Assembly: GCA_021498125.1 (NCBI GenBank)
Contig: JAIZWL010000008.1
Span: 1 to 64,000, forward strand
Direction: 5' to 3'
DNA: 64,000 nt
Source of the DNA: Candidatus Thorarchaeota archaeon
Lineage (GTDB): Archaea > Asgardarchaeota > Thorarchaeia > Thorarchaeales > Thorarchaeaceae
In this document: positions 8,775 to 17,725 of the stretch, piece after piece
Layout of the letters: each line of letters starts with the position of its first letter
Numbering within the stretch: the first letter of the stretch is position 1
The notes under the pieces: generated by a model
Databases searched by the model: none
What the model was told of the DNA's origin: nothing
What the model saw: only the letters and a program-made list of their open reading frames with translations
Translations under genes and position numbers: made by a program

Positions 8775-9065
8775 TCAGAACGTGTACACTGGATATTCAC
8801 CAGTCTTGTCTATGATCTTCAATTGCGCCCAGTGATGCAGAGCGGTCACCGCTCTGAACACTTCGTAGCTCGGGTATTTGTTATCGAGGGCCTCCACGAT
8901 CTTGGGAACCGTGTCATTGCCGGCTTGTATTGCCTTCTTCACTTCTCGGACGATCTTGGAGAAGTATTTGTGGCGAGTCATCAGTTCTTCAGTTGGATAC
9001 CCTTTCTCTTTCATGCGCTCCTTGAACGCTTTCAGTTTCTCTCGATGAATGGGGTCCTTAGTCAT
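8775..9065 (-). CDS. Small conserved-looking protein inside the Hdr/Qmo-like operon
   Basis: 96 residues, charged N-terminal helix followed by a compact, possibly winged-helix-like region (YPSYEVFRAVTALHHWAQL). I do not recognise a family. Its ATG overlaps the stop of the upstream flavoprotein gene (TAATG) and its stop is 11 bp before the QmoC-like start, so it is translated with the complex and is likely a small subunit or assembly factor. It has no cysteines, so it does not bind an Fe-S cluster itself. Confidence 0.75.
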   Translation of the reverse strand: MTKDPIHREKLKAFKERMKEKGYPTEELMTRHKYFSKIVREVKKAIQAGNDTVPKIVEALDNKYPSYEVFRAVTALHHWAQLKIIDKTGEYPVYTF

Positions 9066-11062
9066 TATTCAACCTCCTTTATCATCGCGGCTACCATGTC
9101 TTCGTACTTCTCAAGATCCCATCCCTTCAGGGTTATTGCTCGGGTCGGACAGACTGGTACACAGGCTCCGCATCCCACACATAGGGATGGCTCGACCTTG
9201 GCCTTCTTCTTGCCACCGCTCTCGGTCAATGAGATGGCTCCGTATGGGCATTCCGGAACACAGAGCGCGTGTCCTTCACATCTGTCATAATCGACTTCTG
9301 CAATGAATGGGTTGAGTGCAATCTGGTCCTTGGTGAGGATGTTTGCGGCCTTGCTGGCAGCAGCAGACGCTGACGCAATAGACTCGGTGGAGTCCATGGG
9401 TGCCTGTGCGGTGCCGGCAATGAAGATTCCATCCACTGAGGACTCGACAGGTTTGAGCTTGGGATGCACCTCTTGTAAGAATCCATCTTTTCCGGTGGGG
9501 AGTGAGAAGATCTTGATGAGGTCTTGAATGGGTTCGGGTTCCATCCCCACGACCAATACCACGAGGTCCGCCGAGGCTCTGACCTCGCGGCCCTTGAAGA
9601 GCAAGTCCTTTGTCTGTATCGTGATCTTCTCGTTCTCAATGGTGATGATTGGAGGCTCCTCATTAGGATACTTGAGGAAGATCACGTCTTTCTTGCTCGC
9701 ATTAATATAATATGCCTCATGGCCAATGCCATGTGTCCGAATGTCTCTGAAGAGATCATAGACATGGATTTTCGGGAATCTGTCCTTGAGCTCATTTGCG
9801 ACACGAAGGTTCGCAGTGCAACAATATCTTGAGCAGTACGTGTTCAGTCGTCCATCTTTGGGCTCGTGAACTCCCTCGATCTGTCGGCTTCCGACACAAT
9901 GGATCACTGTGACATTCTTGATGGCCTTTCCCTTGTACACGAACTCTTTCTGGTCCTCGGGAATCTTTTCAAGAATGCTAATTATCTCCGGCAGGGTGAC
10001 AACAAATGGCGTCTCTCCATAGGCGAACTCGCCCTTTGCAGGTTCGTACGGTTTGAACCCGGTTGCCATGATGATCGCACCAACTGTGAGTTCCTCCTCC
10101 AGTGGGGTGTCATCAAGAGAGATCCCTGCCCCCTTTGCGATCTCGACACATTTGCCGCACTTGGTGCAACTCTTCCAGTCTATGGCTGGCTGGTCGGGAT
10201 ATGCGCCGGGATATTTAATATAAATCGCCTTTCTTGTCGTCAGTCCGTAGTCTTGTTCGTTAGGAACTTCTACAGGACAGGCCTCAAAGACCTCTTCAGG
10301 ATTGTCAATTTGCTGAACGCCACGTGGGATGGTCCGCAGGGTCACGTGGAATGAACCAATGGATCCCGACCCACTGATGACTTCAGTGTTCAAACGAACT
10401 TTGATCCGTGAGTTGTTTTTGACTCTGTCAATCAGATCGTGAATGACCTCTTTCGCTGAGATGTCAGTGGGAAAGAGCTTTGTCAACTGTGTGATGCGTC
10501 CTCCCAAGAACGGCTGTTTCTCGATCAGGTCTACTGCAATTCCTCGCTCTGCAAGGTCGAGTGCCGCAGTGATCCCACTGATTCCACCACCAATGACGAG
10601 GGCATGCTTTGTAGCATCCTTCATGATCGGTTCAAGTGGTTTCTCATGACGAACTCCTGCGATTGCTCCGCGAATCAGGCGAATTGCTTTCTCGGTCGCC
10701 TTCTCATGTTCATGTGAATGCACCCAGCTGTCCTGCTCTCGAATGTTCACATGCATGTACAGATACTTGTTGAGACCGGTCTTGTCCAAGACCTTCATGA
10801 ACGTGGCCTCGTGAAGATCTGGTGAACATGATGCTACGATGACTCGATTGAGGCCCTGTTCCTTGATGTCTTTTGCAATCAGTTCTTGTCCCGGATCCGA
10901 ACACATGAAGATGTAGTCCTTGGAGACCACAACATCTTTCTCATGAGAGATCTCTTCAGCTACTCGCTTGACATCCACAACGTCAGAGATGTTACCACCA
11001 CAGTGGCAGACGTACACTCCAATTTTCAGGGGCTCTTTTGATTTCTTTTTCTCTTCAGTCAT
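9065..11062 (-). CDS. HdrA/QmoB-like flavin Fe-S oxidoreductase
   Basis: 665 residues. It begins with the HdrA N-terminal domain (VYVCHCGGNISD, then MCSDPGQELI and VASCSPDLHE), then an FAD-binding region (VIGGGISGITAALDLAERG at about 155-173), an insert with CTKCGKC, and ends with two ferredoxin-type motifs. The second (CVGCGACVPVCP) is complete. In the first, the second Cys is His (CEGHALCVPECP). The CTKCGKC insert also lacks its fourth Cys, reading VEIAKGAG where CP would be expected. The protein should pass electrons through flavin between carriers and the HdrC/E subunit. The QmoB of sulfate reducers carries a C-terminal MvhD domain; here that is a separate gene. It starts at ATG 11062, 13 bp after the preceding gene. 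Confidence 0.9.
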   Translation of the reverse strand: MTEEKKKSKEPLKIGVYVCHCGGNISDVVDVKRVAEEISHEKDVVVSKDYIFMCSDPGQELIAKDIKEQGLNRVIVASCSPDLHEATFMKVLDKTGLNKYLYMHVNIREQDSWVHSHEHEKATEKAIRLIRGAIAGVRHEKPLEPIMKDATKHALVIGGGISGITAALDLAERGIAVDLIEKQPFLGGRITQLTKLFPTDISAKEVIHDLIDRVKNNSRIKVRLNTEVISGSGSIGSFHVTLRTIPRGVQQIDNPEEVFEACPVEVPNEQDYGLTTRKAIYIKYPGAYPDQPAIDWKSCTKCGKCVEIAKGAGISLDDTPLEEELTVGAIIMATGFKPYEPAKGEFAYGETPFVVTLPEIISILEKIPEDQKEFVYKGKAIKNVTVIHCVGSRQIEGVHEPKDGRLNTYCSRYCCTANLRVANELKDRFPKIHVYDLFRDIRTHGIGHEAYYINASKKDVIFLKYPNEEPPIITIENEKITIQTKDLLFKGREVRASADLVVLVVGMEPEPIQDLIKIFSLPTGKDGFLQEVHPKLKPVESSVDGIFIAGTAQAPMDSTESIASASAAASKAANILTKDQIALNPFIAEVDYDRCEGHALCVPECPYGAISLTESGGKKKAKVEPSLCVGCGACVPVCPTRAITLKGWDLEKYEDMVAAMIKEVE

Positions 11063-11075
11063 TGCTATCCCCTTC

Positions 11076-12404
11076 CTACTTGGTCTCGATCTCTACTAGC
11101 TTGACGACCTTTGCCGGTTCCCGTGCTCCGCCATTCAGATAGATTGAAGCCTTCATTGCAGCAGCACTACCGCTCTTGATCGAGTCAACAATGTCCATTG
11201 GTCCATTTGCCACTCCTGCAACATAGACGCCGGGAATGTTTGTGGCCGAGGGATTCTCATTGGGATTTGCACTTCTGATGAAGCCGTATTGATCCATGGC
11301 AACATCCACAATTCCCTTAGGATTCCACTTGGGCACCAGCCCGATGGAGAGAACAACCAGCTCGTGATCGAACTCTCGGATGCCACCATCCTCATCAAAT
11401 ACTTCGATCCGAACGGTCAGGTCCCCGTTCTCTTTCTCTGTGATCTTGGCGACCTTTCCACGAATGAAGCTTACACCCATCGCCTTTGCATCTTCAACAA
11501 ATTCTTCGTAGCCCTTACCAAAGGCTCGGATGTCCATGTAGTAGATCGTGATGTCTGCAAGAGGTGCGGCAGCGGACAGGAGCATTGCTTGCTTTGCTGC
11601 GTACATGCAGCAGACTCGTGAACAGTATGGAATGCCAATTGACAAGTCACGAGACCCAGCACATTGGATATATGCAATTGATAGAGGCAGTTTACCGTCA
11701 CTGGGTCTCATGATCCCACCGTACGGACCATGAGGCGCAAGTATTCGCTCCATCTGCTTTCCAGTGATGACATTCTTGAATTGGCCACCACCATATTCTT
11801 CTTTGATAATGGGGGTCTCAAGTAGTCCAGTTGCCAGAATGACTGTGCCTGCATCGAACTCATGGTCTTGTGGAAGCATTGAGTAGTCGATCGCATCAGT
11901 CGGGCAGACCGTGGCGCATCTTCCACAAAAGATGCATTCGTCCTCATGCAAGACCGCTTTTGGTGGCAGAGCATTTGCAAAAGGCACACCTACTGCTTTT
12001 CTGATTCCGAGGTTCATATCATAATCATCAATGACGTATACCGGGCAGACTTCCGCACATTCGTTACATCCTGTGCACGGGTCCAAGTGGACGTACCGTG
12101 GCCGTTCATGGATCTTCACCGTGAACCGGTCATCGTCCCGTCGTTCGATCTTAGTGACCTCTGCAAGGGTCATGGTCGTGATGTTCGGATGCTTGTACGT
12201 TTCTGACATCTTCGGTGTCGTGATACAGCTCGCACAATCCAAGGTCGGGAATACCTTGGACAATTGTATCATTGTTCCTCCGATGCTGCTCTTCTTTTCA
12301 ATAAGCAGTACCTGATAATCCTGATTTGCTAGATCTACTGCACATTGCATTCCTGCAATGCCTGCACCTATTACTATCGCGTCGTATTTTTTCAAATTCT
12401 CCAC
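11076..12404 (-). CDS. HdrA/QmoA-like flavin Fe-S oxidoreductase
   Basis: 442-residue FAD protein with the dinucleotide motif VIGAGIAGMQCAVDL near the N-terminus, an HdrA-type cysteine motif (TLDCASC), two complete ferredoxin motifs (CTGCNECAEVCP and CIFCGRCATVCP, about 105-165) and a further cysteine patch (PYCSRVCC). It lacks the N-terminal CHCG domain of full HdrA, as QmoA does. Together with the next gene it would form the soluble QmoAB-like dimer. It starts at GTG 12404, two bases after the stop of the MvhD-like gene, with AGGGGTG upstream; this implies translational coupling. Confidence 0.88.
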   Translation of the reverse strand: MENLKKYDAIVIGAGIAGMQCAVDLANQDYQVLLIEKKSSIGGTMIQLSKVFPTLDCASCITTPKMSETYKHPNITTMTLAEVTKIERRDDDRFTVKIHERPRYVHLDPCTGCNECAEVCPVYVIDDYDMNLGIRKAVGVPFANALPPKAVLHEDECIFCGRCATVCPTDAIDYSMLPQDHEFDAGTVILATGLLETPIIKEEYGGGQFKNVITGKQMERILAPHGPYGGIMRPSDGKLPLSIAYIQCAGSRDLSIGIPYCSRVCCMYAAKQAMLLSAAAPLADITIYYMDIRAFGKGYEEFVEDAKAMGVSFIRGKVAKITEKENGDLTVRIEVFDEDGGIREFDHELVVLSIGLVPKWNPKGIVDVAMDQYGFIRSANPNENPSATNIPGVYVAGVANGPMDIVDSIKSGSAAAMKASIYLNGGAREPAKVVKLVEIETK

Positions 12405-12406
12405 CC

Positions 12407-12835
12407 CTAGCTTGTCGAGGCCTTTTTCTTTTTCAGTTCAAGTAATGTCTCATACATTTGCTTCACTTGCTTAACAAAAGCATCAGCGCAAACTGTACAT
12501 ATTGCAGTCAGTCGTAGTCGTTCGATCTCAATACCCTCTTTCTGCATGAGTTGATACGTGCGATCAATTCGCGCAGCCAGTTTCTTGTAGGAGTCCTTGA
12601 ACGGGCTCTCATCACCACATGACGCGATGAGAATACCATCGTAGCCTTCCTTGAAGGCTTGGATATAGAACTCTTCAGGAAAGATGACCGGATCGGGTAT
12701 TCGAATTACGAACGTACTGGCCGGGTATTCTTTGTGTCCTTGTCCTGCATTGTCAATGCCGGGGTACGAACAAGCCAGCGTGGCAATGATCAGAATTTTT
12801 GGTTCATCTTTGAGCAGATTCAATTGCGTGACCAT
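12407..12835 (-). CDS. MvhD/FlpD-family iron-sulfur protein
   Basis: 142-residue protein of the hydrogenase iron-sulfur subunit (MvhD) family, which binds a 2Fe-2S cluster and hands electrons from a hydrogenase or formate dehydrogenase to HdrA. Conserved cysteines occur in ATLACSYPG, ASCGDESP and TAICTVCADAF, in the family order. No hydrogenase gene is in this window, so the electron partner is unknown. It lies between tusA and the first HdrA-like gene and almost touches the latter. Confidence 0.8.
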   Translation of the reverse strand: MVTQLNLLKDEPKILIIATLACSYPGIDNAGQGHKEYPASTFVIRIPDPVIFPEEFYIQAFKEGYDGILIASCGDESPFKDSYKKLAARIDRTYQLMQKEGIEIERLRLTAICTVCADAFVKQVKQMYETLLELKKKKASTS

Positions 12836-12894
12836 AGGAGTCCACCAGGAATAGTAGATCTAGTAAAAATGGGGCGAAGGCGTACTGCCCTCGC

Positions 12895-13146
12895 TTACTT
12901 CTTTCGTCGGATGAAGATGCTGAAGAAGCCAGTACCCTCTTTTATCCCGATGATTTCGTGGCCTGCTTTCTTTACCCAGATGGGCAGGTCTCTCTTGGTT
13001 CCTGGATCATTGGAACGGACCTCAACGATCTGTCCAACCTTTATCTTGGACATGGACTTCTTTGCCTCGAGCAGAGGACCTGGACATGCCGAGCCTCTGG
13101 CATCTGCCACATAATCAGCTTTTATTTCGTCAGTCATATTTTTCAC
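12895..13146 (-). CDS. tusA: TusA-family sulfur carrier
   Basis: 83-residue TusA/SirA-like protein with the signature Cys-Pro-Gly-Pro (SACPGPLLEAKK), whose Cys carries a persulfide, followed by VGQIVEVRSNDPGTKRDLP and a GHE turn typical of the fold. It is the first gene of the operon that ends with dsrE, after an AGGGTGA ribosome binding site six bases before ATG 13146. TusA-DsrE pairs next to Hdr-like genes are known from sulfur-oxidising prokaryotes, where they feed sulfane sulfur to the sHdr complex; that role here is inference. TusA may also serve tRNA thiolation or molybdopterin. Confidence 0.9.
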   Translation of the reverse strand: MKNMTDEIKADYVADARGSACPGPLLEAKKSMSKIKVGQIVEVRSNDPGTKRDLPIWVKKAGHEIIGIKEGTGFFSIFIRRKK

Positions 13147-13392
13147 CCTAGTTTATTCACTCAAGTGATGTATCGAGCACCCAAATTTCTAACTTATACT
13201 TGTTTTGCTATACACTTGTATAGCCAAGTCGCAAAATTACAATATGAATGTTCAACTCGTTTTAAGTTACCAAGTTGCAACTGAAAATATAATTTTAGTT
13301 ATCTGACTGAAGATCGTATTCCCCCAGAATTCGTGACTTGTATTCGCAGAACCGTGTCGAATCGGGAGCACTTGAAGTGCCCCCTCTTGCAC

Positions 13393-13836
13393 TTATTCGA
13401 CACCATGACGTGCCAGCAATTGTCTGATGATCGAATCGTAATCCGCGTATTGTCGGAGGCCCAAAATGCTGGTGAGGGGTCTTCCATTCTCGAAGACATG
13501 AATTATTGGGACCGACTGCACGTTAAACTGTTGTGTGGTCCGCGGATTTTTGTCAATGTCGATCTTTCCAAAGAATGCCTTTCCCGAATATACCCTTGCA
13601 AGCTCGATCATTATTGGAGCAAGTGCTTGGCAGGGGCGACACCATTCCCCGAAGAAATCAATCAACGCTATCTTGGTCTGTTGGATCGTGGGCCAGAATG
13701 TGGCGTCGGTGAGTATGTTCACTTGGCCATTGGCAAGCGGTTCAGCCACTTTTGGTTTTGCTGGCTGGCTGGCCTGTCGCATGAGCATCTCCATTTTTCG
13801 TCTTCGGATCTCTGCTAGTTCATCGTCTTCTGACAT
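13393..13836 (-). CDS. Thioredoxin with PDCD5-like N-terminal helix
   Basis: Thioredoxin-fold protein with the active site FFGEWCRPCQALAP, the cis-Pro loop VQSVPIIHVFENG and a final helix. The reading frame is open up to 13995, but the extra residues are not family-like; ATG 13836 begins the sensible protein. From there the first 25 residues (SEDDELAEIRRRKMEMLMRQ) resemble the N-terminal helix of archaeal PDCD5-type proteins and precede a Pro/Ala linker. Likely role: cytoplasmic dithiol reductant. It lies upstream of, and on the same strand as, the sulfur/Hdr operon, but is separated by about 245 bp. Confidence 0.88.
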   Translation of the reverse strand: MSEDDELAEIRRRKMEMLMRQASQPAKPKVAEPLANGQVNILTDATFWPTIQQTKIALIDFFGEWCRPCQALAPIMIELARVYSGKAFFGKIDIDKNPRTTQQFNVQSVPIIHVFENGRPLTSILGLRQYADYDSIIRQLLARHGVE

Positions 13837-14055
13837 TCTTAACCCTCTTCGGTTGTGCGTTAGACGCGCACAGGCGCGTTCTGTATTTGAACTCTTCGGT
13901 GAGGCCATGGGAATTTTGCTTAAAGCATGTTTCAATGATGCATTTTGGTTCATCTGCATCGCCAAAGGGTCGAATACACCTATGTTTTGTACCACAACGC
14001 CCAGTCCTAAAATAACTTAAGGGTGCTTGAATGAAAATGGTTTGGCGAAAAAACC

Positions 14056-15840
14056 ATGACCATTGAAGAGATGAGATGGGATCTATCGCATCTGGTAAAG
14101 GACACAAGCCCTGATGCGATCAAAAAAGAACTCGAGGCCGCTGTTGAAGACGCGCAGAAGTTCCGTGACAAGTACTACGGCAAGATCGAGGGGTTTGGAC
14201 CCAAGGAGCTGATTGAACTTCTCGAAGAGAATGACAAATTCCAGCTCAAGTATGAAGGGCCCTTCATGTACTGCGGACTGATGTATGCTGCTGACTCAAC
14301 AGATAACGTAGCCAAGCAATTATTTGATAGTTCACAGATGGCAGGGATGCGGTTCAGGCAGATCTTGGCATTTATGGAACTCGAACTTGGGAAACTGCTT
14401 GCGAAAAAACCAGAGTTGGTGAATGATCCCACGCTGGCAGAGTACAAACACTACCTTGAACGGATCGTTCGACGGATTCCTCATATGCTCTCTGAGAAAG
14501 AAGAACAACTGATTATTACAAAGGACAGGAACGGAATCGATGCATGGTCACGACTTCAAGGCGATTGGCTATCGACACGCACCTTTGAGATTGAGATTGA
14601 CGGTGAGAAAAAGGTCATGCCCTACGGTGAGATTATTGGCCTATATCAGCATCCTGATCGTGAGATTCGACGTAAGGCGAATCAGGTCGTCTATGCAGGT
14701 CTCGGAAAGGATGAACTGATCTGGGCGAGTGCCGTTCGTTCTATCTGTTCTGACCATCTGCAGATGTGTGAGTGGCGCAAGTACGAGAGTCCTATGGAGC
14801 CGAGTCTCATAGCCAATGATGTGGACCAGGCGACCATTGATAGTCTTATGCGTACTATCGAGAACAATGTAGACCTTTACCGCGACTACCTCAGGCTGAA
14901 GGCCAAGCTCATGGGATTGAACAAGCTTGGAAACTGGGACATTGTCGCGCCCTTGCCCAATGCACCTGAGATCAAGTATTCTTGGGATGATGCTCGCAAT
15001 GAGGTCATCAGTTCCTATAGAAGCTTTGATGAGCAGATTGGTGACTGGGTCAATGAGATGTTTGAAAAGCGGCATATTGATGGGGAAGTACGAAATGGCA
15101 AACGTTCTGGAGCCTTCTGCGCTTCATGGCTGGATGGTAAGAGCGCATACATACTTCTCAGCTTCAATGGTAAGCTTGGAGATATCTACACACTAGCCCA
15201 TGAGAACGGTCACGCTGTTCACGACTACTTGATGAGCAGAAACCAAAAGCCCTCGAATGCAGAGGTGGGTGCTTGTATTGCCGAGTGCGGCTCGATCTTT
15301 GGTGAACTGCTGATGACCGATCGGCTACTTGCAAAAGCAAAGACCAAGGAAGAGAAACAGGCAGTACTTGCTACAGTGCTGGATGAGTTCGGCATGGCAG
15401 CATTTCAGGTCTCAGCAAGAGTGTTCTTTGAACAGAGCATGTACGATACTATCAAAGAGGGTGGCTTCCTTGATGGTGAAACAGTTGCAAAACTCTGGGT
15501 CGCAGGTCGCGATAAGATCTATGGTGATGCCGTCGAATGGCTACCTGAGATGAAATGGGAGTGGACCATGAAGGTTCATTACTACATTCCTCGGTTTAGA
15601 TTCTATAACTATCCGTACGTCTTCGCTCAACTCTTTGTGTTCTCACTCTATCGGCTTTACAAAGAGCAGGGCAAGGACTTTGTTCCTAAACTCAAGGCGC
15701 TTCTCAGTGCTGGCTCAAGCAAGGCTCCACGCGAACTTGGAAAGGAGCTTGGCTTTGACATTGCCACCGAGGAGTTCTGGCAGAAGGGTATGGATCAGGC
15801 TCGTGACTTTGTAGAGATGCTCAAGGAAACAATGGAGTAA
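14056..15840 (+). CDS. pepF: M3-family oligoendopeptidase F-like metallopeptidase
   Basis: 594-residue zinc peptidase of the M3 (PepF/thimet) family. The catalytic HExxH is H382-E-N-G-H386 (LAHENGHAVHDY), followed about 25 residues later by the third-ligand region (IAECGSIFGE). Length and all-helical layout match PepF. It hydrolyses short peptides in the cytoplasm. It starts at ATG 14056; a 7-bp inverted repeat (14037-14043 with 14051-14057) overlaps the start codon. It has its own terminator and appears monocistronic. Confidence 0.92.
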   Translation: MTIEEMRWDLSHLVKDTSPDAIKKELEAAVEDAQKFRDKYYGKIEGFGPKELIELLEENDKFQLKYEGPFMYCGLMYAADSTDNVAKQLFDSSQMAGMRFRQILAFMELELGKLLAKKPELVNDPTLAEYKHYLERIVRRIPHMLSEKEEQLIITKDRNGIDAWSRLQGDWLSTRTFEIEIDGEKKVMPYGEIIGLYQHPDREIRRKANQVVYAGLGKDELIWASAVRSICSDHLQMCEWRKYESPMEPSLIANDVDQATIDSLMRTIENNVDLYRDYLRLKAKLMGLNKLGNWDIVAPLPNAPEIKYSWDDARNEVISSYRSFDEQIGDWVNEMFEKRHIDGEVRNGKRSGAFCASWLDGKSAYILLSFNGKLGDIYTLAHENGHAVHDYLMSRNQKPSNAEVGACIAECGSIFGELLMTDRLLAKAKTKEEKQAVLATVLDEFGMAAFQVSARVFFEQSMYDTIKEGGFLDGETVAKLWVAGRDKIYGDAVEWLPEMKWEWTMKVHYYIPRFRFYNYPYVFAQLFVFSLYRLYKEQGKDFVPKLKALLSAGSSKAPRELGKELGFDIATEEFWQKGMDQARDFVEMLKETME

Positions 15841-15851
15841 TTTCATCACTC

Positions 15852-15890
15852 GCTGGCAGCCTCGGCTCGCCAGCAAATTTTCTTTTTATT
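15852..15890 (+). terminator. Hairpin plus T-rich tract after pepF
   Basis: GCTGGC at 15852-15857 pairs with GCCAGC at 15869-15874 and is followed by AAATTTTCTTTTTATT. It lies 12 bp after the peptidase stop codon. Confidence 0.6.
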
Positions 15891-16026
15891 ATATACTCGT
15901 GTCAGTATTTATTTATAATAACTGATAGTGTGATTTTTTATTATATATTAATTTAGTCACCACATCCAGATTCACGGCAAATAATATATCGTACTTTGCC
16001 AACTGACCTTGAAGGGGCTGGCTCGC

Positions 16027-16797
16027 ATGATAAAAAGAGCACGTATTTTTCTTGTTTTATTTATCTCGACCATCTTTTTACTGGGAACGGTTTCTCCCAC
16101 GCTGGCTGCCAGTGATCAAGGATTGTCATGGGGTGTTTCTGTGGGGGACGAGTACATGTTCCTCTACAAACACGTGGATTATTCCGATGAGAAAAATTCG
16201 CGGGCATATAATATTATAGTAAAAATTACTGATCTACCCGAGATCCCGGAGAATATCACTGCTATAAATTCGCTCTATTACTTTCCCATTCATCCCAAAA
16301 CTGATGTGTTATTTTTGAATCGCTCCCCAGTTGGATCATTCATAGCAAATCTGCCCCAACTGGTATGGCCTGTGGGAAATTGGTCTCTCTGGTCGAATCT
16401 CAGCCATGATTGTATCAATGCGTCGTATTCACTTGTGTACAATAGCACTGCCACTGAATCGAAAACTACCTGGTCATATACGTACACAGCGAAGCTCTCC
16501 GACTTGACCGAAAAGTCCACTTTGACTTTTGACAAGGCGACTGGTGTTCTCAATCGTGGGATCCTTTCGTTTTATTGGAAAAATACTCCTCTTGCTTTAC
16601 AGGAGACCGAGCGTATCACATCAAATCCTGCTGCTATGTCTGTCTTGATAGTTGGTGGTTCGGTCTTTGTCGGCATTCTTGCAGTAGCTTTGATCATACA
16701 AGGATACAGATGGATTGGGACTCGGAGGTCATACTATGAGACGGCCGAGCACGAAATGAGTTTGGCTTCTGAGACGGCCGAATACGATAAGGAATAG
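16027..16797 (+). CDS. Exported, membrane-anchored protein (paralogue A)
   Basis: N-terminal signal peptide (basic residues, hydrophobic stretch, ending near PTLAAS), an exported domain of about 180 residues with many possible N-glycosylation sites, one membrane helix near the C-terminus (about residues 205-228) and a charged cytoplasmic tail. It is paralogous to the next gene: both share LSWGVSVGD, NSLYYFPIH, WPVGNW and LWSNL at the same spacing. No known family is recognised. The first usual start in the open frame is TTG 16009; ATG 16027 after GAAGGGG is preferred. Probable envelope protein; function unknown. Confidence 0.75.
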   Translation: MIKRARIFLVLFISTIFLLGTVSPTLAASDQGLSWGVSVGDEYMFLYKHVDYSDEKNSRAYNIIVKITDLPEIPENITAINSLYYFPIHPKTDVLFLNRSPVGSFIANLPQLVWPVGNWSLWSNLSHDCINASYSLVYNSTATESKTTWSYTYTAKLSDLTEKSTLTFDKATGVLNRGILSFYWKNTPLALQETERITSNPAAMSVLIVGGSVFVGILAVALIIQGYRWIGTRRSYYETAEHEMSLASETAEYDKE

Positions 16798-16990
16798 ATT
16801 ATTCCCGATAGGGATCTCAGCGGGACTGTATTAATTTGATATAATTCTGCCCCGTTTGATCTGCTATCATTTATCTCTTGACATTACTTGGAATATTACT
16901 TATTTTAATATCCGGTCTAGTTAGGAGCGAATTTATTTTTTGAGCAAAGAATTATATCAGAATTTGTAGAATATTCTATGGGTCGGCATT

Positions 16991-17692
16991 ATGAATGCAA
17001 AGGCACGCTCAATTATGACGGTATTTATTGTGGGGATTATTTTGTTATTATTACAACTTCCCACCACACATGCTGCAAGTACTCAGAATCTCTCGTGGGG
17101 AGTCTCTGTGGGAGATCAGTTCACATACCACTTCAAGTATCGGGATTACAAGTATCCGATCTATAACAAGTCATTTGACATTATCGTGAATGTCACCGGG
17201 CTTCCTGATATTCCTGAAGGTATTGCCTCTGTCAACTCACTCTACTATTTTCCTATTCACGCCAATGTTTCCATGTATTTTGAAAACGGGACTGACCTCG
17301 GAATGATCTCAGCTCACTTACCAAACATGATCTGGCCTGTTGGGAATTGGCCTCTGTGGTCAAATCTCGTCCATGATTATCTGAGTAACGAATATGTATT
17401 CGTAGACGACAAGTATGACGAGTCGGTTGCAACATGGTCGTGTAAGGTCACTGGTAATAGATCGGACACACTATACACAATAGAATCATACATCTTTGAC
17501 AAGTCAACAGGTGTTTTAAATTATTTAAACTATACTTCTTATCTTGAGGATGGTCCTTCCTTCTCTTATTACTTGGAGCGCTTTCCCATAACAAATCATC
17601 CTTCTTCGGATGGAACTCTTCTGCTCGTTGCAGGTACTGGTGCTGTCATCTTAATTGTCGTAGTGGTACTTGGAATACGAAAGTTCAAGTGA
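16991..17692 (+). CDS. Exported, membrane-anchored protein (paralogue B)
   Basis: 233 residues with signal peptide (FIVGIILLLLQLPTTHAAS), exported domain and C-terminal membrane helix followed by a very short basic tail (GIRKFK). It is paralogous to the preceding gene over its full exported domain (LSWGVSVGD, LPDIPEGI, NSLYYFPIH, WPVGNWPLWSNL), but lacks the long cytoplasmic tail of paralogue A. The two arose by tandem duplication and are about 190 bp apart, so each may have its own promoter. The function is unknown. Confidence 0.75.
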   Translation: MNAKARSIMTVFIVGIILLLLQLPTTHAASTQNLSWGVSVGDQFTYHFKYRDYKYPIYNKSFDIIVNVTGLPDIPEGIASVNSLYYFPIHANVSMYFENGTDLGMISAHLPNMIWPVGNWPLWSNLVHDYLSNEYVFVDDKYDESVATWSCKVTGNRSDTLYTIESYIFDKSTGVLNYLNYTSYLEDGPSFSYYLERFPITNHPSSDGTLLLVAGTGAVILIVVVVLGIRKFK

Positions 17693-17701
17693 TTCATCCA
17701 A

Positions 17702-17725
17702 AGGCTCTGGTGTCTCTCAGAGCCT
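17702..17725. terminator. Hairpin between convergent genes
   Basis: AGGCTCTG (17702-17709) pairs perfectly with CAGAGCCT (17718-17725). It lies between the end of paralogue B and the end of the convergent radical-SAM gene, so it could end transcription from either side. Confidence 0.5.

Noticed and set aside
13837-13995. N-terminal extension of the thioredoxin gene
   Set aside because: The extra residues have no fold-like features and the family-like helix begins at ATG 13836.
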